From: an uncultured Gammaproteobacteria bacterium
GTDB lineage: Bacteria; Pseudomonadota; Gammaproteobacteria; Pseudomonadales; Pseudohongiellaceae
Assembly (NCBI GenBank): GCA_913060695.1
Contig: CAJXUA010000020.1
Location: 1 to 64,000 of the forward strand
Length of the DNA stretch: 64,000 bases
Reading direction: 5' to 3'
Part shown: positions 9,225 to 17,072 of the stretch, one piece after another
How the letters are laid out: the number at the start of each line of letters is the position of its first letter
Numbering within the stretch: position 1 is the first letter of the stretch
Notes under the pieces: model-generated
Seen by the model: only the letters and a program-made list of their open reading frames with translations
What the model was told of the DNA's origin: nothing
Databases searched by the model: none
Program-made: the position numbers and the translations under genes

Positions 9225-9772
9225 CACTTGTTCGATTCCGCCTTCACCGCCGCGATAGCAGGCTTGATCTCTTCTTCCCAAGTCTCGTAGTCAATCACGC
9301 CGATGTGCTTGTAGCGGATCACCCCATTGCCGTCGACAACAAAGGTTTCCGGTGCCCCATAAACGCCGAGATCGATACCAAGGCGACCGCTCTCATCCAA
9401 AATACTGAATTCGAAGGGACTACCATTGTCCTCTAGCCATAGCTGCGCTAGGTTCAATTTGTCCTTGTAGTTCACGCCCACGATCGGCACTAGTTTCTCC
9501 TCGGCCGCCGCCATTAGAATAGGATTCTCTTGCAGACAAGGTAGGCAGTAGCTGCCCCAAATATTCAACAGAAACGGTTCGTCGGGCAGATCCGCTTTGC
9601 CTACCACGGTGTCTCCCAACTCTACTGTCTGTAGAGAGAACTCTGGCAGGGGCTTATCAATCAGCACGGATGGCAGTGTGCGCGGATCTAGGTACAGACC
9701 GCGCCACAGCATCACCGCGAGTGCAAAGAATACGATTACCGGAATAAATAGCTTTAATCTAGGCATATACAA
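9224..9772 (-). CDS. ccmG: Thiol:disulfide interchange protein CcmG/DsbE
   Basis: A 182-residue thioredoxin-fold protein tethered by one N-terminal transmembrane helix (LFIPVIVFFALAVMLWRGLY). The active site is WGSYCLPC near residue 77-84, where Tyr replaces the second Trp common in the family. VYGAPETFVVD supplies the cis-Pro loop. It passes electrons from DsbD/CcdA to CcmH and the apocytochrome in the periplasm. It is separated by 14 bp from ccmF and overlaps ccmH by one base, so it is within the operon. Confidence 0.94.
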   Translation of the reverse strand: MYMPRLKLFIPVIVFFALAVMLWRGLYLDPRTLPSVLIDKPLPEFSLQTVELGDTVVGKADLPDEPFLLNIWGSYCLPCLQENPILMAAAEEKLVPIVGVNYKDKLNLAQLWLEDNGSPFEFSILDESGRLGIDLGVYGAPETFVVDGNGVIRYKHIGVIDYETWEEEIKPAIAAVKAESNK

Positions 9773-9786
9773 TCCTTCACTTTCAA

Positions 9787-11781
9787 TTAAGAAGAAACCG
9801 GCTGCATAGCTTTAACACTCGCAACCTCTTTCTCTAAGGTCTTGGTTTTCAGGCGGCGATAACGTTTATCTGTCACTGCGACAATCGCGCCCATCGCCAT
9901 GAGAATCGCGCCTAACCAAACCCAGCGCACGAACGGCTTGATGTACAAAGACATAGACCATGCACCGGAATCGCGTTCCTCGCCGAGCGTAATAAACAGA
10001 TCCCGTGTGAAGCCTGCATCGATCGCCATCTCTGTCGAGGGTGTACGGCTCGCCGTATACACGCGCTTCTCAGGATGCAGTTCACGCACGAATGCGCCAT
10101 CGCGCAGCACTTGGAATGTGGCTCGTTCTGCCTCGAAATTAGGACCGGAAAGATGCTCGGTCCCTTCGAACAGGAACTCATACTGACCCAACTCTACCGT
10201 CTGGCCCGGGCTCAGCAGCACGCTCTTCTCTATGCTGTAGATACTCGTGAGACCTGCCCCCAACAAGATAACCGCAAATCCGAAGTGCGCGATCTGCATG
10301 CCGTAATAACTCACTGCCAACGACTTCATGCCCGCCAAAAGACTCGGCTTATTGGCCGACTTCAAGCGAATATCTTGCACGATTCCAAGTACGACCCAGA
10401 GACCGAGCGCAGTGGCGAATGTGGCACCGAAGGAGAACTCCAAGGTCAACGCCAGCGGCAAAGCAAGGCCCAATACCAGCGCCGCGACCGCCACTATCAG
10501 CAGTTGTTTCTTCAGATAGTCCAAAGAGGTTTTCTTCCAGCGACTCACGGAACCGAGCCCGAGGAAGATCACCAGAACCGACATCAAGGGCACGAAGATA
10601 ATATTGAAATAAGGCGGGCCAACGGAGATCAACTCACCGCCAGAGACTGCCTGATACACCATCGGGTAGAGCGTACCCAGGAGAATCGCCGCACTGGCAA
10701 CCACCAGAATTATATTATTGATGAGCAGGAACACTTCGCGAGAGACTGCCGCGAAGCCAAACTCGCTCTTCATCAATGGCGCACGGAACGCAAACAGTAG
10801 CAGCGAGCCGCCAATCACGAAGCCGAGGAAGCCAAGGATATAGATGCCACGAGTCGGATCGCTGGCGAAGGCATGCACCGAGGTCAACAAACCAGAGCGC
10901 GTGATAAATGTGCCGAGTAGGCTTGCTGCGAATGCCATGATGGACAACAGCACCGTCCAGCTCTTAAACACCCCGCGCTTCTCAGTAACCGCCAATGAGT
11001 GAATCAAAGCGGTGCCGATCAGCCAGTTAATCATGGGCGGGTTCTCGACAGGATCCCAGGCCCACCAGCCGCCCCAGCCTAATTCGTAGTAAGCCCACCA
11101 CGATCCCAAAGCGATGCCAATAGTAAGAATCGCCCATGCCGCATTCGCCCAAGGCCGCGACCAGCGCGCCCATGCCGAATCGAGACGCCCACTAATGAGG
11201 GCCGCAATGGCGAAGGCGAATACCACGGAGAAGCCCACATAGCCCATATAGAGCGAGGGCGGGTGGATAATAAAACCAAAGTCCTGCAGCGCCGAGTTCA
11301 GGTCGGCGCCGTCGGCCGGTGACATAGGCAGAACGCGATCGAAAGGATTCGAGGTCGCGATCATGAACATCGTGTAGCCGGCCCCAATCAGGCCCATGAT
11401 GCTAAGCACTCGCGCCACGAAATCGTCAGGCATTGCCTTGCTGAAGATACACACGGCTAACATCCAGCCGGAGAGCATCCAGGTCCAGAATAGGAACGAG
11501 CCCTCATGGCCTCCCCATACCGCAGTAATCTTATATTGCAGGGGTAGCATGCTATTGGAGTGTTGCGCGACGAACATGACAGAGAAATCATCGGTCACGA
11601 AACTATAAGCGAGCACCACCAGGCACAAGCTCAGGAACACAAAAAAGCCAGCCGCCAAGGGACGCGCAAGACTGATCCACAGCCGGTTACCGGTAGTGGC
11701 ACCGATCAGAGGGATGGTGCCAAGTACTACAGACAAGCAGAATGCGAGTATGAGTGAAAAATGACCTAGTTCAGGTACCAC
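9787..11781 (-). CDS. ccmF: Heme lyase subunit CcmF
   Basis: A 664-residue polytopic protein with at least thirteen hydrophobic spans. The tryptophan-rich heme-handling motif WGGWWAWDPVEN is at about residues 228-239, and conserved flanking His residues are visible (QHSNSMLP, HPPSLYMGY, THAF-type SVHAFASDP). A large periplasmic domain precedes the last helix. CcmF receives heme from holo-CcmE and ligates it to apocytochrome c. Its start overlaps the end of ccmE by 11 bases. Length matches the family norm of about 650. Confidence 0.97.
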   Translation of the reverse strand: MVPELGHFSLILAFCLSVVLGTIPLIGATTGNRLWISLARPLAAGFFVFLSLCLVVLAYSFVTDDFSVMFVAQHSNSMLPLQYKITAVWGGHEGSFLFWTWMLSGWMLAVCIFSKAMPDDFVARVLSIMGLIGAGYTMFMIATSNPFDRVLPMSPADGADLNSALQDFGFIIHPPSLYMGYVGFSVVFAFAIAALISGRLDSAWARWSRPWANAAWAILTIGIALGSWWAYYELGWGGWWAWDPVENPPMINWLIGTALIHSLAVTEKRGVFKSWTVLLSIMAFAASLLGTFITRSGLLTSVHAFASDPTRGIYILGFLGFVIGGSLLLFAFRAPLMKSEFGFAAVSREVFLLINNIILVVASAAILLGTLYPMVYQAVSGGELISVGPPYFNIIFVPLMSVLVIFLGLGSVSRWKKTSLDYLKKQLLIVAVAALVLGLALPLALTLEFSFGATFATALGLWVVLGIVQDIRLKSANKPSLLAGMKSLAVSYYGMQIAHFGFAVILLGAGLTSIYSIEKSVLLSPGQTVELGQYEFLFEGTEHLSGPNFEAERATFQVLRDGAFVRELHPEKRVYTASRTPSTEMAIDAGFTRDLFITLGEERDSGAWSMSLYIKPFVRWVWLGAILMAMGAIVAVTDKRYRRLKTKTLEKEVASVKAMQPVSS

Positions 11782-12244
11782 TTGGACCTCCTTCTGTCGC
11801 CATTACGGGCAGACTGCGCTCACGCTCCGCAGCATCTAGAGCTGCCTTCACTTCAACGGACATATAGTTCTCATCGTGCTTGGCTAGCACGCGGCTCGCC
11901 TCAAAAACGCCATTGGCCACCATGCCTTCGGCAACTACGCCCTGCCCCTCACGAAACAGGTCGGGAAGAATGCCGTCGTAGCGGACCCTCAAGTCGTGGC
12001 TATAATCGGTAGCGATAAATTCGACATGCAAGGAGTCTTGGCTCTTCTCTACCGAGCCCTCTTTCACCATGCCTCCGATGCGGATGCGTTGGCCGTTATT
12101 CACTTCACCTGCTGCGATCTGTGACGGGGTAAAAAACAAGTCGATGGCATTGCTCAAAGCGTACAGTGACAGACCGATTGCAATGCCCAAACCCGTGGCA
12201 ATAAACGCGATGATCGTTAACTTCTTTCGACGATGCGGTTTCAT
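11771..12244 (-). CDS. ccmE: Periplasmic heme chaperone CcmE
   Basis: A 157-residue protein with an N-terminal signal anchor (LTIIAFIATGLGIAIGLSLYAL), an OB-fold domain and the HDENY motif near residue 125, whose His forms the covalent bond to heme and whose Tyr is the conserved axial ligand. It carries heme from CcmC to CcmF. The start overlaps the stop of ccmD (ATGA) and its end overlaps ccmF. Confidence 0.96.
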   Translation of the reverse strand: MKPHRRKKLTIIAFIATGLGIAIGLSLYALSNAIDLFFTPSQIAAGEVNNGQRIRIGGMVKEGSVEKSQDSLHVEFIATDYSHDLRVRYDGILPDLFREGQGVVAEGMVANGVFEASRVLAKHDENYMSVEVKAALDAAERERSLPVMATEGGPSGT

Positions 12245-12483
12245 GACGATTCCCCCTTTGCGCTCTCGCGCTCCTGCTGCCCTGCCGTATTTTTCGCCAA
12301 CTGTGCGTCACGCAAGGCCTTATTGCGTTGTTCGCGGATGAATTGTCGGCGCTGAACCCGCGGCAAAAACAGGTTCACTAAGATGAAAATGCTAAATAGC
12401 CCATATACAGACCAGACATGGAAGGTATATTTTCCCATCTGGAAGAATTCGGTGACGCTATTAAACTGAATTTGTTCGAACAT
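12241..12483 (-). CDS. ccmD: Heme exporter protein CcmD
   Basis: An 80-residue single-span protein. A short N-terminus containing GKYTFHVWSVYG is followed by a hydrophobic helix (FSIFILVNLFLP) and a basic cytoplasmic tail (RVQRRQFIREQRNKA). This matches the CcmD pattern; the family is required for release of holo-CcmE from the CcmABC complex. It is placed between ccmC and ccmE as expected, with nine bases after ccmC and a four-base overlap with ccmE. The C-terminal tail is somewhat longer than in Escherichia coli. Confidence 0.92.
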   Translation of the reverse strand: MFEQIQFNSVTEFFQMGKYTFHVWSVYGLFSIFILVNLFLPRVQRRQFIREQRNKALRDAQLAKNTAGQQERESAKGESS

Positions 12484-12492
12484 CTTACCCCT

Positions 12493-13239
12493 TTAAACCT
12501 TCTCGTTCGCGACGATATCCATGACCCATTGCGAACGTCGCTCGCGTTGCAGAATCTCGTTGCGAGTCGACAGAATTAAGCTAATCACGAAGAAGAGGTA
12601 CACCGCGAAGATCATAATGACCAGGGGCACCCAAATCTCGGGTCCAAATGCGCTGTTCTCATCCATGGAGAAGTCGCTGGCAGGCTGATGCAGCGTGTTC
12701 CACCACTCTACCGAGTACTTGATAATGGGCACGTTGATGGCGCCAACGATAGCAAGCAAGGCGCAGGCCTTAGCCGCAGCGTCGGGGCTCTCGATGGCGG
12801 AGCGCAGCGCTATAACGCCGATTAAAAGGAAGAACTGAATTAACATCGAGGTCAGGCGTGCATCCCAGGCCCACCAAGTGCCCCAGATGGGCTGACCCCA
12901 GATTGCGCCAGTCGCCAAGGCCACGGCGGTAAACCACGCACCGATTGGTGCCGCACACTTGGCGACCATGTCCGCTAGCTTCATCTTCCACACCAGCGTG
13001 ATGACGCCGGCGACCGCCATGAGCGGAAAACAGGCAAGAGAGATGCTCGCAACAGGCACGTGCACATACATAATGCGGATAGTGTCGCCCTGCTGGTAAT
13101 CCTGAGGCACGAACAATAGCGCCCAGAAGATGCCGACACTCATGAGTACCGTCATCAATACGAGCAACCAAGGCAACCACTTGCCCGACATCTCATAGAA
13201 CCACTTGGGCGAACCAAGCCTAAAAAACCATTGCCACAT
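12493..13239 (-). CDS. ccmC: Heme transporter subunit CcmC
   Basis: A 248-residue protein with six transmembrane segments. The Trp-rich motif WGTWWAWDARLTS is at about residues 115-127, with conserved His residues in the loops on either side (MYVHVPVAS and EWWNTLHQPAS). CcmC presents heme to CcmE in the periplasm. It follows ccmB after a gap of 129 bp, the longest inside the operon; that gap holds an imperfect dyad (13314-13342). Confidence 0.96.
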   Translation of the reverse strand: MWQWFFRLGSPKWFYEMSGKWLPWLLVLMTVLMSVGIFWALLFVPQDYQQGDTIRIMYVHVPVASISLACFPLMAVAGVITLVWKMKLADMVAKCAAPIGAWFTAVALATGAIWGQPIWGTWWAWDARLTSMLIQFFLLIGVIALRSAIESPDAAAKACALLAIVGAINVPIIKYSVEWWNTLHQPASDFSMDENSAFGPEIWVPLVIMIFAVYLFFVISLILSTRNEILQRERRSQWVMDIVANEKV

Positions 13240-13313
13240 GTGTACTCTCTCAATGGTGCAGGCGATACGTTGTCACCCGGCACTTATCCGTCTTTGCGGG
13301 CCCGAATATAGCA

Positions 13314-13342
13314 CGGGGCATTAAGCGCCTCGTGTTACGATT
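13314..13342 (-). other. Imperfect dyad in the ccmB-ccmC gap
   Basis: Read on the minus strand, CACGAGGCGC and GCCCCGTG can form a GC-rich stem with G-T pairs around an AT-rich loop. There is no T-run after it, so it is not a clear terminator. It may act as a processing or attenuation hairpin within the ccm transcript. The evidence is only base pairing. Confidence 0.25.
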
Positions 13343-13368
13343 TGTAATATCTATAAGCGTTAAACGCT

Positions 13369-14106
13369 CTAATTCACACTGATTTTTAATGCCGCCGCGG
13401 AGGCCAGAGGTGCAAGGCTCAAGGACAGGGCTAGCAAGGCCCCCAGCAGAGCGTAGTGCATTCCTATCGGCACGCCAAGACTCGCGTCTGCCACGGCCTT
13501 TGCACCAATTATAAGCACCGGCACAGTGAGGGGTAAAACGATAACGGCAAGTATTAGTCCGCGACTCCCTAAACCGACGGTGAGAGCCACTCCAATCGCT
13601 CCGAATAGACTCAAGACCGGTGTTCCCAGCAATAATGTCAGGACCAGCGTCCAATAAGCATCGGCAGGCAGATACAGCATATAGGCCAAAAGTGGTGACA
13701 GCAGGACCACTGGCAGCCCGCTGATCAGCCAATGGCTTATATTCTTCGCTAGAACCATGAAATAGAGGGGCTGTGGCGAGAGGAGAAGCTGCTCGAGAGA
13801 GCCGTCCTCATAATCGGCGCGAAACAGATTATCGAGTGAGAGCATGGAGGCGAGTAAGGCCGAGACCCACACTGCGCCAGCGGCTATGCGTGTTAGCTCC
13901 TGGGGATCAGAGGACACGCCCAAAGGAAACAGAGAAACCACGATCAAGAAGAACATTAGGGGGTTGAGCAAATCATTTCGGCGTTTCAAGGCTATGAGCA
14001 AGTCGCGCTTGAGGGTGGCCTTGAAGGCCGAGAACGTGCTCACCTGAGCTATGGGCGCTCTGCCTAGGGGCTGTGAAGAACTTGTATTGTTTGCCGTATC
14101 GCTCAT
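13369..14106 (-). CDS. ccmB: Heme exporter permease CcmB
   Basis: A 245-residue integral membrane protein with six predicted helices and no soluble domain. Typical features are the FKATLKRDLLIALKRRNDLLNPL amphipathic N-terminus, the short acidic loop DNLFRADYEDGSLEQLLLSP and the PLTVPVLIIGAKAV segment. It forms the CcmAB(C,D) transporter that drives holo-CcmE release. It begins 28 bp after the ccmA stop. Frames on the same strand at 13250-13732 are shadows. Confidence 0.95.
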   Translation of the reverse strand: MSDTANNTSSSQPLGRAPIAQVSTFSAFKATLKRDLLIALKRRNDLLNPLMFFLIVVSLFPLGVSSDPQELTRIAAGAVWVSALLASMLSLDNLFRADYEDGSLEQLLLSPQPLYFMVLAKNISHWLISGLPVVLLSPLLAYMLYLPADAYWTLVLTLLLGTPVLSLFGAIGVALTVGLGSRGLILAVIVLPLTVPVLIIGAKAVADASLGVPIGMHYALLGALLALSLSLAPLASAAALKISVN

Positions 14107-14134
14107 CGCTGTAGCGCCGCTTGTCGCGACATCC

Positions 14135-14803
14135 TCATTTATCCAAGTTCAGACGGCGCATGCTACAGGGCACATCTAACTGATGGTGTGTTGTCACGAG
14201 CACCGCGCCGCCTTGGGCAACATGTGCAGCCAATAGATTCTCCAAAATCTTCACACCACTCACATCTAGCGTGGTAAAGGGCTCATCGAGCACCCACAAT
14301 CGTGCCGGGCTAAGCAGCAGCCTTGCAAGCGAGACGCGCTGTTGCTGCCCTGCCGACATATTGCGACAAGTTATATCCGCATAGCCCATAAGCCCCACTG
14401 CCTCTAAGGCTGCGTCGATATCCTGATCCGTCTTAGGGGAATGCAGTGCAGCGCTCCAGCGCAGGTTCTCCCGCGCCGTTAGGATCTTATTGACCCCTAC
14501 GCGATGCCCTAGATAGAGCAAGGAGGCGAGAAAGGTCTCGCGATCCTCATCGATAGGCACGCCTTCCCAGAACAACTCGCCTTCGTAACTGCTATTGAGT
14601 CCACATAGGATGCGTAGCAGAGTCGTCTTGCCACTGCCATTGCTGCCCTGTACTTGCAGTAGTTCGCCCTCATGAAGGCTGAATGCTAAGTCATTGAATA
14701 GCACTCGATCGTCACGCTCGCAGAACAAAGCACGAGCCTCAAGCAAGACTTGCGCTGAGGGTGCTGACGAGGGGTGGGAGCTGGCGGAAGTGCTGGCAGT
14801 CAT
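14135..14803 (-). CDS. ccmA: Heme exporter ATP-binding protein CcmA
   Basis: A 222-residue ABC ATPase. Walker A GSNGSGKTT lies near residues 54-62, the signature MSAGQQQRVSLARLLL near 150, and Walker B LWVLDEPF with the switch His in VTTHHQ near 206. The first ~17 residues are a Ser/Ala-rich extension of unclear significance; a later start is possible. It powers the CcmABCD complex that releases CcmE. It is the first gene of the ccm operon; the 14804-15065 gap upstream carries a REP pair. Confidence 0.95.
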   Translation of the reverse strand: MTASTSASSHPSSAPSAQVLLEARALFCERDDRVLFNDLAFSLHEGELLQVQGSNGSGKTTLLRILCGLNSSYEGELFWEGVPIDEDRETFLASLLYLGHRVGVNKILTARENLRWSAALHSPKTDQDIDAALEAVGLMGYADITCRNMSAGQQQRVSLARLLLSPARLWVLDEPFTTLDVSGVKILENLLAAHVAQGGAVLVTTHHQLDVPCSMRRLNLDK

Positions 14804-14924
14804 AGGGGCTTTGAAGATGAGCGCGTTTTCGCGATGGCCAAGTGAATGAGGTGCTAGAAAGCTGGCCGAAGTATAACCGAGTATTGCGCTGAATGCTTTC
14901 GTTGAGGAATGGAACGAGAAAGCT

Positions 14925-15029
14925 GTAGGAGCTCATGCCCTCGTAAGGGGGTGCCCTGCAGGCGATTGGGTAAGATTGACGCGGTTTTGTGGAAGATTTA
15001 GGCAAATTGCCTGCAGGGCAGGCTCCTAC
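14925..15029. repeat. REP pair (BIME) between DUF2802 gene and ccmA
   Basis: Two GTAGGAGC-headed repeats in inverted orientation. The left copy begins GTAG at 14925 and contains the GCCCTGCAGGCGAT tail. The right copy ends in CTAC at 15026-15029 and carries the stem GCCTGCAGGGCAGGC. The GTAG foot plus short hairpin is the layout recognised by REP-associated tyrosine transposases. It lies between two genes read in the same direction. Confidence 0.75.
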
Positions 15030-15065
15030 AGTCAGCGTTTTTAATTCTTTGTGAGCTGAATAGTT

Positions 15066-15476
15066 CTAGGCGGCGCTACGCCCTGCTGTCTTCGAGCGGG
15101 AATGCATGAGGGTCAGCAGAGTAGCCTCTGCTTTGGAAAGACCGCAGGTCGCGACCAGTTCCTCGGTTGCGGCGCCCATTTGCACGAGCTTATTAGCATG
15201 GGAGATGGCGACATCACCGACATCCTTGTATTCCAAGTCTTCTTGGCGACGCTCGGTAGTCTGCAGGCGATCCTGTACTAGCTTCACACGCTTGCCAAGG
15301 CCGATCGCGCCACGACCTACTGCCGTGATCTCACCGCGTAGCGCCTTCATATCCTTGTCCAACTGAGCTTGCAGGCGCTCTATCTTACGCAGCACATGCA
15401 CGCTCAAGGCGAGCATGCAGCCACATAGCATCACGACAAAGGTCACGCTGATAATTAGGGCTGGTGTCAACAACAT
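15066..15476 (-). CDS. DUF2802 membrane-anchored coiled-coil protein
   Basis: A 136-residue protein with an N-terminal transmembrane helix (ALIISVTFVVMLCGCMLALSV), a long charged helix (VLRKIERLQAQLDKDMKALRGEI) and a C-terminal helix-turn-helix-like module (ELVATCGLSKAEATLLTLMHSR) typical of DUF2802. In Pseudomonas this gene sits at the end of the chemotaxis block after cheW. Here it follows fliA after 41 bp. Function is unknown. A GCCGATAC word at 15497-15504 upstream resembles a sigma-28 -10 element, but no matching -35 was found. Confidence 0.85.
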   Translation of the reverse strand: MLLTPALIISVTFVVMLCGCMLALSVHVLRKIERLQAQLDKDMKALRGEITAVGRGAIGLGKRVKLVQDRLQTTERRQEDLEYKDVGDVAISHANKLVQMGAATEELVATCGLSKAEATLLTLMHSRSKTAGRSAA

Positions 15477-15517
15477 GGTCGCTCCTTAAGTGTTCAGTAT
15501 CGGCTCGGGGCCGTGTA

Positions 15518-16252
15518 TCAATTCCAATCCGCTAGACGTGCGCGCAGGCGCAGGGCGGCTTGGGTATGTATTTGGCTCACGCGTGACTCACTCACGCCAA
15601 TCACCTGCCCTATCTCTTTCAGATTCAATTCTTCGTCGTAATACAGTGACAGGACTAATTGTTCACGCTCGGGCAGCCCCGAGATCGCTTCGGCCAATTG
15701 CGCCTTGAAATCGTCGCTCTGCAAACCATCCAGTGGATTCGGCATATCCCCTGCTACTCGTTCCATAGCAGAGTCGTCGCCTTCCAACATATCGTCGAAA
15801 CTAAATAGGCGACTGCCCGAGGCATCCTGCAAAATGGCGTGATATTCCTCTAGAGGCATGTCGAGTTCGGCGGCAACATCTAAGTCTTTGGCATCTGTGC
15901 CAGTGCGCATCTCGATAGTCTTGATGGCCTCGGCGACTTTACGGGACTTCCTGTGCACCGAACGTGGCGCCCAGTCCCCTTTACGAATCTCGTCGAGCAT
16001 GGCACCGCGAATGCGAATGCCAGCGTAGGTTTCGAAACTGGCGCCTTTAGTCAGGTCATATTTTTTCGCGGCCTCTAAAAGACCGATCATGCCAGATTGA
16101 ATAAGATCATCGAGCTGCACACTGGAGGGCATCCGCAATAGCAAATGATGCGCGATGCGCTTCACGAGCGGCGCGTACTGCAACACGATGTCATTCATGC
16201 TGTCTGTCTGCACTTCGCTATACATCAACGCACCGCTTGTGGATGTGACCAT
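15518..16252 (-). CDS. fliA: Flagellar sigma factor FliA (sigma-28)
   Basis: A 244-residue sigma-70-family factor of the FliA type. Region 2 is visible in YAPLVKRIAHHLLLRMP and DDLIQSGMIGLLEAAKKYD, region 3 around FETYAGIRIRGAMLDEIRKGDWAPRSV, and region 4 in LPEREQLVLSLYYDEELNLKEIGQVIGVSESRVSQIH. It directs late flagellar genes; the motY promoter at 53937-53963 in this window fits its consensus. It begins four bases after flhG. An anti-sigma FlgM gene is not in the window. Confidence 0.97.
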   Translation of the reverse strand: MVTSTSGALMYSEVQTDSMNDIVLQYAPLVKRIAHHLLLRMPSSVQLDDLIQSGMIGLLEAAKKYDLTKGASFETYAGIRIRGAMLDEIRKGDWAPRSVHRKSRKVAEAIKTIEMRTGTDAKDLDVAAELDMPLEEYHAILQDASGSRLFSFDDMLEGDDSAMERVAGDMPNPLDGLQSDDFKAQLAEAISGLPEREQLVLSLYYDEELNLKEIGQVIGVSESRVSQIHTQAALRLRARLADWN

Positions 16253-16256
16253 GTGT

Positions 16257-17072
16257 TTAACCCGCTGTTTCGCTCATCAGCAAGCGCTCAATAAAGAATT
16301 CGAGGCGTCCGCTGGCTTGGCGATTAATCGGCCAATCAGAAACCTCGTGCGCTAACTTCCTATATGCAATAGCAGCCTTGCTTGAGGGATAAGCCTCCAA
16401 GGTTGCCTTCTGGCGCTGTGCAGACTTGCGCACCGCGTCGTCCCAAGGAATATCGCCCGCGTATTGCAGAGTTACGTCGAGAAAACGTTCGGCAACGCGA
16501 ACAAACTTCGTGTACAAATTACGGCCTTCTTCCGGAGTCCGCGTCATATTCGCCAAGACCCTGAAGCGCTGCATGCCATAGTCGCGATTCAGCAGCTTAA
16601 CCAGAGCATAGGCATCGGTGATGGAGGACGGCTCGTCGCACACCACTACTAAGACCTCTTGCGCGGCGCGTACGAAACTCACCACACTTTCGGAGATCCC
16701 CGCGGCAGTGTCGATGATCAATACATCGAGCTGATCGTCGAGTTCACTGAAGGCGCGAATCAGGCCGGCGTGCTCGGCAGGTCCGAGTTGCGTCAATGAC
16801 TGCACACCAGAGGCGGCAGGAATGACTTTTAAGCCGCCGACTGTGGTAATCAATACATCTCTTAAGCTGCACTCCCCGCTCATGACATCCGCGAGAGTCT
16901 TATCTGCCTTAATACCAAGCTGAATATCGACATTGGCCAAACCTAGGTCAGCATCCATTAAGATGACGCGCTTACCCTCCTCGGCCAACGCGAGGCTGAG
17001 GTTCACTGAGACGTTGGTCTTCCCGACCCCGCCCTTGCCGCCAGTGATGGCGACTACTTGCACTGGCTTCAT
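16257..17072 (-). CDS. flhG: Flagellar number regulator FlhG (FleN)
   Basis: A 271-residue MinD/ParA-type ATPase. The deviant Walker A GGKGGVGKT is at residues 11-19, followed by MDADLGLANVDIQLG and the Walker B-like LIIDTAAGISESV. FlhG/FleN restricts polar flagella to one by antagonising FlhF and the FleQ/FlrA master regulator. The start overlaps flhF's stop (ATGA). The C-terminal amphipathic segment expected for membrane binding is present but not distinctive. Confidence 0.96.
   Translation of the reverse strand: MKPVQVVAITGGKGGVGKTNVSVNLSLALAEEGKRVILMDADLGLANVDIQLGIKADKTLADVMSGECSLRDVLITTVGGLKVIPAASGVQSLTQLGPAEHAGLIRAFSELDDQLDVLIIDTAAGISESVVSFVRAAQEVLVVVCDEPSSITDAYALVKLLNRDYGMQRFRVLANMTRTPEEGRNLYTKFVRVAERFLDVTLQYAGDIPWDDAVRKSAQRQKATLEAYPSSKAAIAYRKLAHEVSDWPINRQASGRLEFFIERLLMSETAG

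Noticed and set aside
10075-10800. 241-residue + strand open frame
   Set aside because: Antisense to ccmF; composition rich in His, Gln and Arg typical of shadow translation.
13250-13732. 160-residue minus-strand frame
   Set aside because: Overlaps ccmB in another frame; no family pattern, and ccmB is clearly real.
15497-15504. GCCGATAC as a sigma-28 promoter for the DUF2802 gene
   Set aside because: The -10 is good, but the base pairs at the -35 position (AATTGATA) match only three of eight, so it was not called.
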